Assembly (NCBI GenBank): GCA_907164885.2
Contig: OU015490.1
Span: 16,582,047-16,646,046 of the forward strand
Direction of reading: 5' to 3'
Length of the DNA stretch: 64,000 nt
Source: Dolomedes plantarius
Taxonomy: Eukaryota > Arthropoda > Arachnida > Araneae > Dolomedidae
In this document: positions 57,018 to 64,000 of the stretch, piece after piece
Position numbering within the stretch: position 1 is the first letter of the stretch
Layout: each line of letters starts with the position of its first letter
Made by a program: the position numbers and the translations under genes
Notes under the pieces: model-generated
Told to the model about the DNA's origin: nothing
Databases searched by the model: none
The model's input: the letters and a program-made list of their open reading frames with translations, nothing else

Positions 57018-57798
57018 TCTATATATATAAAACAGTTTCGTGACTGACTGACTGACATAGAACGCACAGACCAAACCGCTGGACCTAAAGGGCTGACATT
57101 TTGCATGGAGATTCTTCTTATAGTGTAGGGGTGCACAAAGAAAGATGTTTGAAAAATTCTTCTTAGATTTATTAAAACTAAATTTTCAAGCTGTTTTTGT
57201 AGCATTCTTTAATGTTTGCATTTAAAACAATAATCCGAGGGTTATAAAATTTATATCACGAGAAAGATCATAAAATTTTCTTTAATATGAAATCTTTTTC
57301 GAATCTTTACCTCCATTTTCTGATTTTTGGTGAATTTTTAAAAGATTCATTTTTAGAATTTAATTTATTAAATGCTGGTCACATGATTTCTTTTTCTGGT
57401 ACTTTAAATAAATTTATCGTCACGTCCATAACAACGAAATAGACAAAAAATATTCTTTTTTTCTTGCTAATGCGGCAGACGATTGGACATTATCCAAAAA
57501 AATATTAAAATACAGTAAAAGATAAGTTCTTCAAAATGTACTATATTAACTGTACTATATTCTTTAGTATGTCCTATTAGATTTAATTTGAATATTGTCT
57601 TCTACATTATTTTGTATATAAAAATATCCTTTACGATTTTTTATAAATATATTTTTTCGTTTTTTCTTACATGAATTGTATACATTGATCGTTGCATTTA
57701 TTATAAATATATATACATATTTTTGGCTTTAATTGTATACATTGACCGTTCTATTAAATTTGAATGTACTCCGTAGCGAAGTGCGGGTTTTCAGATTG
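57018..57798 (+). mobile_element. Helitron-like non-autonomous element
   Basis: Begins A|TCTATATATATAAAACAG, then TGACTGACTGAC and CAGACCAAACCGCTGGACC. The 3' hairpin CCGTAGCGAAGTGCGG lies at about 57770-57786, followed by GTTTTCAGATTG where the 1732-2505 copy has CAGCTAG. The terminus has thus mutated. No Rep/helicase coding sequence. Confidence 0.82.
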
Positions 57799-58464
57799 TT
57801 CATTATAAAGTACGTCTTTACGTATCATAAAGATGCCCTTGCAGTCAAACTAGTCGAAGCGGCCTTTCATGTCGGTTTAATAGGTTAATGAAAGAAGTCT
57901 TTCACAAACAGTCTTGCCTCCGTGTCAAAGGAAATCCATTGTTTTGCTCCAGATAATCGGCCATTCCTTAATTGCTCTTTTTTTTACACAATCCGTTTTC
58001 TTTCTGAGAACTGTTTGATCCAAGGAAACGGAAAATCATGAACTGGCTGCGCATCTGCTTTCATTCAGCACGTAGTGAAATAAAATTTTATATGCTATTT
58101 TAACGGCATGTTTCCCTTTTAATGTGTGTGCTTAGAAATGAATAGGTAGACACACATGTAGAAGTATTTTTAGATTAGGTAGAAACCGTGAGGACAAGAT
58201 CGTTTCATTTTTCATTCTTGCAAAGAATGATAAGGAATATGTACCAACCTATATTAGCCCCTGAATTGTCAAATCGTTTAAGTCCATAAAACAAGTGGAG
58301 AAAAGTGATAAAATAATAGACATCGTTTTTTTCAAATGCCTCTGAAAATATCCATTAAAATAAATATTCCACAATGTATTATTGCTGATGCAGCTTTTAT
58401 CTGACCACATATAAATTCTATGACAATTTTTGCGAGTTGACCGATTTGGCGAATGAAAAAAATT
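57799..58464. other. Non-coding sequence
   Basis: Nothing recognised. Confidence 0.3.
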
Positions 58465-58805
58465 CAGGTAGTCTCTTTTAACGAAACTACCGCGGGTTAT
58501 TAACGTAGGATTACTTATCGTTGCTTACCTCTTTGGTATGTATATATGTATGTATGCGTTATGTATATATGTATTTATATATATCTATATATGTACGTAT
58601 GTATATATATACATACATGTATGTCAAAATTTTGACGCATTTTGGTACTTTTTTGATTTACTGTTTACTGCTTGTCCGAGCGATACAGACTGTGTTTGGC
58701 GAGCTGCCAAAATTATATCTCGCGAGGTACGGGCGGACGATTTTAAATTTCTTAAATTTTCCTTTCCGAAGGACTGTTATGGAGCAACGTAATCCTACGT
58801 TAAAA
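58465..58805 (-). repeat. Dispersed repeat DR-D, minus copy, near complete
   Basis: Both ends are present: AACGAAACTACCGCGGGTTA at 58480 and AATCCTACGTTAAAAAAAC at 58790. The centre is ATGT/TA microsatellite. Body phrases TCAAAATTTTGACGCATTTT and TGCTTGTCCGAGCGATACAG match the plus copies. Confidence 0.82.
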
Positions 58806-59294
58806 AAACATACAATGCTGTCTTCAAATTAGTTTTTGACTACAGAAAAATCTGAAATAATTAATAATTCCCAAGTACTTACACTTCTGCGGAAGTGAGA
58901 CTGTCAGTGACTCATTTATTTTACTCTTTTTCTGATGAAACAACACTCAACGATTCCATCAAGTACTCGTCTTTTTGTTTTAATGCACCGATTTCCATTA
59001 GAGTGTGAACTTAATTGTATTCACTTCTGAAAAAGTTGCTTATCATTCGATTGCTCCTAAAAATGTTGTCACTTCGTGGTGTTCATCTTTATTATTTGGG
59101 AATTTCATAATGAATGTAAAAAGTTAGGATTTAATCAAGTGCTTTGGCACGAAATTTCAAATATTCCGAGATGCGGCAGCAAACCGATTTCGCTTGTCAA
59201 TGACTCATACACTGCAAAGAATTCCCCGTCGAAACTGTTATAGACGGGGAAAAACATTAATAAGTTAATGAAACCCAATACATAAATTTATGTA
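58806..59294. other. Non-coding sequence
   Basis: Nothing recognised. A TACATAAATTTATGTA palindrome lies at 59279-59294, next to the mariner end. Confidence 0.35.
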
Positions 59295-60725
59295 TTGGGT
59301 TGTCAGGAAACTCCTTCGTATTTTTTTTCATTAAAATAAAAAATCATTTTTTTATACAAAGAAATAAGTTTGATCAGTAATGTAATGACCATTTTGTTCA
59401 ATAACCCATCTTCAATGCAATTTCCTGATTCCACTTTCCAAGGACTTCTGATCTTTATCTGCAAAAAAAAAATTTCTAAGTGTGGATTGACACTTATCTG
59501 AAATGAAGGTTTCACCGGGCAGGGAGTTTTGCAGAGCACGAAACAAATGGTAGTCTGACGATACAATGCCAAAGCTATAGGGTGGATGTGGTAACACATC
59601 TCAACTAAGTTCCAATAGTTTCTGACGAGTGACTAAAGATGTATGTGACTAAACATGCATTGCGATAATGAAACACAGTGTCTTTACTCTACCCCAATTC
59701 TGGACATTTCTGTTGCAAAACATGTTTCAGTTTTGTTAGTTGTCGACAGTACACATTGAAATGGATCGTTTCGCTCTTTGGTAATATCTCCATTCTCTTA
59801 TCCCACCCATGGCCCGATTTAGAAAATTCTTGACTATAGGCACAACTCGGGATGGAGGCCCCCTAACACTGATGTGGGCGTAAAATTTCCAAAATTGACA
59901 CACACAAAAAATAATAATCATGAATCATTGTGAAAGTACCATTCTACCAAGAATTGACTATTTGAAGCATATAAGCCTAGAGCATTACCAAATAACAAAA
60001 AGCGATACAACATATTAACTTCGCCATTAAAACACCAATATAATGCAACAAGAAAAACTTATTAATCCCTTATATACACTATAACATACATATGATGAAC
60101 TATACATATAACTATACATGTGATGAACCAATCAATCAATGAATCAAATTTGAAAGGCTATAAAAAAAATTGCTATTAAAACAGCTAAAATTTAAAAAAA
60201 AAATTGAATTGGGAATTTTTTCATATTTTCCTTTTAAAATTAAAAATTTTGGGGGCTCCCAAGATTCGGGGGCCCTAGGCCCAGGCCTACCAGGCCTAAT
60301 GGAAAATCAGGACCTGATCCCACCAAACTTATAACATGGCCTTCTTTTGATGAATATCAGCTTTTCATGTTGTTTAAGTTTCCTCACCAAGCTTGGACCA
60401 CGATCTTTTGAGCTCAATGTTTCTATAAACAATCCATTTTTCATCCCAAGTTATCAATGGTTTAAAAAAAAGGGATCATTTTGGTTACAGTTCAAAAGAA
60501 AATTGCACATGCTGATACGCTGTGTTAAAGAATTTCCTTATAAGTTCGTGTGGGATTCAGGCATCAAGTTTTTTTTTGGAATCAAGCATTTTCAAACAGT
60601 TATAAATGGTTGTTTTGGAGGAATTCGCACACTTATGAAGTTCACGTACAGTTATGTGACGATCAGATTCAGTCCTTTCTTTTATTGTCATCATCAATCT
60701 CAGTTTAAACCGATGTACAACCCAA
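59295..60725 (-). pseudogene. mariner transposase pseudogene split by a hAT MITE
   Basis: On the minus strand, mariner sequence is readable from about 60680 down to 59400 in several frames: ESDRHITVREL, IPHELI (after a stop where Trp is usual), ITWDEKWIVY (first Asp), then VWWD where the insertion begins. After the insertion come EILPKSETIHFN, TKLKHVLQQKCPELG and VFHYRNACL, where the usual HQDNA with the second Asp is destroyed. PYSFGIVSSDYHLFRALQNS (third Asp) and FFADKDQKSLESGI follow. Short inverted ends TTGGGTTG flank it next to TA. Without the 509-bp insert and its 8-bp duplication it is about 914 bp, short for mariner; the N-terminal 40-50 residues appear deleted. Inactive. Confidence 0.88.
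59808..60316. mobile_element. hAT-type MITE nested in a mariner pseudogene
   Basis: 509 bp with ends CATGGCCCGATTTAG and, reverse-complemented, CAGGTCCTGATTTTCC. The target duplication ATCCCACC is perfect (59800-59807 and 60317-60324). Subterminal GGGGCCCTAGGCC and GGAGGCCCCC are typical of such hAT MITEs. It cuts the mariner reading frame at the WWD codons. Confidence 0.94.
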
Positions 60726-60889
60726 TATTATATTAAGGTTGCTGGGTTGTAACTCTATAGGCATCGTTCAACTTAATGTTAACATAATATGGAGAAAGTT
60801 TTTCCAGGTATTGTCGACTTGGATTTAGAGATATATTATTTTTTTATTGTATTCCGTACTAGAGAAAGAAATATTTGACTTTGTTTTTC
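60726..60889. other. Short spacer
   Basis: No feature. Confidence 0.3.
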
Positions 60890-61130
60890 CTTCTAGAAAT
60901 TTCGTCCACCCAAGGAAATGATGAACGTTTATAACACAGTATACCCCATTTTTTCCCCTGAAACATTCAAACTTTGAAATATTACTTGCGTTTCTTTTCA
61001 AGAATGAAAAAAATTCTCTATTACGGAATACCATTCTTAAAAAAATAACTTCCTATCCAAGTCAACAATCTTTGGAAAAAAATTTCCTCATGGGTTAACA
61101 CTCAGAGGATCGAATCTAGTAGGGTTGCTT
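60890..61130 (+). repeat. Dispersed repeat DR-C, copy 3
   Basis: Same ordered phrases as 17.3 and 17.9 kb (GTCCACCCAAGGAAATGATG, TATTACGGAATACCATT, GGGTTAACA), more diverged. Confidence 0.7.
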
Positions 61131-63794
61131 CCGGCAACATTTATGATAAAACATAGCCAAATATTTCAGCAAGAATGATAACGTCGATAAAGCTGCCACC
61201 ATGTGAACAAATTAAAGCATCAGTATAACACATTTTGATAGGTATATTGTACCCAGCCATTTGCATAAATAAACTGCAAAAGCTTTGTTATTATCTCCAG
61301 TTTTCGAATTTCATATATGTTTCAAAATATTGCTCCCAGAAGCATTTTCAAAACTGTCAAACATCATAGCCTCTTCATTTTGAGAGGCTAATTAGTGATG
61401 ATGATGACGGTAACGAAGTAACTGAAACATTCCTATATTCTCGTTCCTGTTTCAAGACCTCTGCACAGTTTTTCAACACTAAAAGATGAATTTTTTTTGC
61501 CTGTATTTTATAAATAGGTTACTCTAGGAAACAGTACAAAAATCCTGCAGACATATAGTTTTGAAATACCTTTTAGGACTTTTAAAACGTTTTAAATTAA
61601 GATATTTTATGAATAAAAGCGGTACATTCATCATAAAGGTTATCCTCAAATATCCTTAATCCTTTTTTGAGGGTCTACCAATTTTGCTTGTGAGGGGAAT
61701 ATGATATGATATGGGATGTATTCATCCACTCTGCCTGGTTTCCAACTTTTCTACTAATCCAAAAATTAAGATTAATCAAGGGCTTTTAAGAGTCGATTTG
61801 AGAAATTATAAGGACCTATCTAAAGGTTATTACCGAATTACAGGAAATTATTTGTGCTGTTATGAATATAACATTTATTGAGTATTTTCATAGTTTGTTT
61901 TATGTGACAACGATATACATGATAAAAAAACTTTTTTTCGTATAAAACACAAGTCACGTTAAAATGAAACACATAGTTGCAAAAGTTGAAGTCAATTATG
62001 TTGAAGTTACGCAGATATGACACTCTGATAAGTATACAGTTTCATACGTTAGAATTTTACCAAATTCTAAATTTGTTATTAATGTATGTCTTAATATGTC
62101 AATTAATGTCTTAATATGTTAGAATTTTATAAAATTCGTAATAAATAACCGATGTTTCAGCAAAATAACTATGATTGTACTTCTCTGAAAAGTATTTTTG
62201 CATACTCTGAAACTTCAACTAGATATTATTGTTCTATAGAAATTAATCTTCAAAACAAAATGATCGCCAAACCCAAACTAAACAACAGATTTTGCAATAT
62301 TTTTTGCTCAAAACTTAACGACCTCGCCCTGAGATTGAAACAAATACAAGAAGTTAATTTCCGATTATTCATAACCGTTGCCAACAAGTCCAAAACACAC
62401 ACAAAAAAAACTCAAAACTATTTACTTTCAATTTTTCGTCTGACGTCACTACCAAAAGATTTTTTAATTCAACTGCATAGAATCTACTGAAACTGAAAAC
62501 AAACTTGGTCTCAATTTACAAAATAAAATAAAATTTTCACGAATGCGTGTTGCTCCAGAGGTGGAAACTCTGCGAATTTTTAATTCTTTGTCAAAAATTA
62601 AGGATTTAGAAAGACCTAAAAAATAATCATTTCTTTGATCGACTATGAAAACCCTCCATAGCATAGATGGTGAACCTATGGCACGCAAAAGAATTTTGCT
62701 TGCACTCGTGAGGTCGATTTTTGAGAGAGTTTAATTTAGAGAAAACTCGAAATACTTTTAATATGCTTCCATTCCAGTTCTATATAGAAACAAAAGCTTT
62801 TCGATTTTAGAAATGATATGGAAACTGATTAAAACGAACGTTTATCAGACACAAGCGGCAAAACTGCGAAAATAGTTCAAATTCCTTAAACAGTACACGC
62901 TTCTAAAAATTATTTATAGTATTTTCCGTGTACACATGCGATTTAATGTCATCAGAAATGAGCTTTATATATATATATAAAATTCATAGTTAAATAGTCT
63001 GATGTATCGAGTACGACAAAGGTTCTGATATAAGTGACTGAATATCACTATTTATCAACCCCATGCGTATGAATCAATAACTGAAATTAATTTTTTTGTT
63101 TAATTCATACGAAATACTTCGTTATTATTCCTGTTTAAATCTTATTCCTTAACTCGCAGAATACACATTTGCTAAAATTAATTATATACTCAATTGCTAA
63201 TTTTTCCCCCTATTAAAAAAACCATCCGGTATGAAAGTACCTGAAATAACACGACTTTTAAACTTTTTTGGGCACGTGCACTAGAAAAAGTTCGCCAGTA
63301 TAAGATAGAACCCCTTACTCTTGCATGACATCTTTAACGGTTATTACCTCGCTCCAACTGTTATCGGATGGACCCTCCCAGAGTTCCCGAACGATGATTG
63401 AAGAACCACAACAATTTTCTGCGTGATCAGATTAATAACAGGACACACACTAACAGAATTACTTTACTCCGAGAGAAAGGCTGCCAGTTTTTCCAACTTT
63501 TCTGCATGCTAAATCTTTCATAAACTGACGCGCAGAACTTCTGTTATTATACTGACTGGATGATAAGAGGTGGATTAGGTGCAATAACAGAGCCAACAAA
63601 AAATGTGGTCCTGTTTAGAACCTATAGAATAATACATACTACGCGCCCAAGATTCCACTGATCCGTTGAAAGTAATTGCTTAATTTTCACTTATGAATTT
63701 CGATCAAAGGTTTCTAACTTAGAGACTGTTTTAATAAATTAAAGAAGTATATTTTTACATTACCTATCGGTAACTCTGGCGCGCAATCACTCTT
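61131..63794. other. Long anonymous AT-rich stretch
   Basis: About 2.7 kb with no recognisable gene or repeat family. The longest frame (112 codons from 62152) is Lys/Asn/Thr-rich without a domain. A small duplication of GTCTTAATATGT lies at 62087 and 62108. Confidence 0.3.
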
Positions 63795-63962
63795 TTTAAC
63801 ATAGGATTACGATCCTCCCTAACGGTCCTCCGGAAAGCAAAATTTCAGATGTCCTGCGTCGCGAGTTATAATTTTGGCAGCGCGCCCAAACCCAGTCTGT
63901 ATCGCTCGGACAAGCAGTACGCAATTAAACAGAAAAGTACCAAAATGCGTCAAAATTTTGAC

Positions 63963-64000
<38 letters not shown>
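63795..64000 (+). repeat. Dispersed repeat DR-D, left part, runs off the window
   Basis: TTTAACATAGGATTACGATCC, TTCAGATGTCCTGCGTCGCG, CAGTCTGTATCGCTCGGACA and CCAAAATGCGTCAAAATTTT, then (TA)n from about 63966 to the window end. The right half presumably continues beyond 64000. Confidence 0.85.

Noticed and set aside
60347..60736. A 129-codon plus-strand ORF
   Set aside because: It is the antisense shadow of the mariner pseudogene on the minus strand.
62152..62490. A 112-codon plus-strand ORF
   Set aside because: Lys/Asn/Thr-rich composition in AT-rich DNA, no domain or splice context. Not enough to call a gene.

Overview
This window looks like a gene-free, transposon-rich stretch of an AT-rich arthropod nuclear genome. 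I favour a spider or other arachnid. That rests on the kinds of Tc1-like transposases, the extreme density of (TA)n microsatellites and my memory of similar transposases in orb-weaver genomes, so it is an inference and not a proof. I found no host protein-coding gene, no rRNA gene, no convincing functional tRNA and no CRISPR array. All recognisable protein-coding sequence is transposase, and every copy is broken.

Transposases. (1) A Tc1-like element at 498-1717 has perfect 27-bp terminal inverted repeats (TIRs) and one stop codon. (2) A hAT transposase remnant lies at 10680-11467. (3) An internally deleted Tc1 element lies at 11602-12208. (4) A mariner-superfamily element at 22683-24000 keeps both TIRs but has a shattered gene. 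(5) A Tc1-like element at 40263-41673 has two single-base deletions. (6) A mariner-family 3' fragment at 44134-44522 is fused to a Helitron fragment. (7) A Tc1-like gene truncated at its 3' end lies at 55297-56223. (8) A mariner pseudogene at 59295-60725 is split by a hAT miniature element.

Non-autonomous elements. There are Helitron-like copies (1732-2505, 43866-44133, 57018-57798) and hAT MITEs, several with 8-bp target duplications (12259-12592, 21065-21254, 25132-25452, 28344-28703, 29025-29453, 59808-60316). There are pogo/Tigger-type MITEs (2510-2682, 7613-8068, 14028-14129, 19620-19953, 26537-27011, 46207-46396), two Harbinger-like hairpin MITEs (38962-39147, 51416-51601), one piggyBac-type MITE with TTAA duplication (39603-39845) and two families of tRNA-derived SINEs.

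Tandem repeats. Arrays occupy about 8.9-9.3, 21.57-22.39, 29.67-31.32, 36.95-38.65, 42.47-43.05, 47.83-48.51, 48.98-49.32 and 51.0-54.9 kb. At least three have higher-order structure. (TA)n tracts, many with embedded TA-targeting elements, punctuate the whole window.

Between the repeats are short GC-richer, apparently single-copy islands at 4.3-5.1, 10.0-10.3, 12.8-13.95, 14.5-15.1, 18.14-18.7, 24.05-24.58, 27.2-27.56, 28.84-29.02 plus 29.46-29.54, 45.25-45.76 and 50.35-50.64 kb. Several carry TAAT/ATTA-type motifs. They are the best candidates for host function (cis-regulatory DNA in a large intron or gene desert), but this is inference. No clearly new biological system is visible. The most informative observations are the nested insertions datable by target duplications, an in-window empty-site paralogue for a Harbinger MITE, the higher-order satellites and the unusual catalytic spacings of two Tc1-like transposases.
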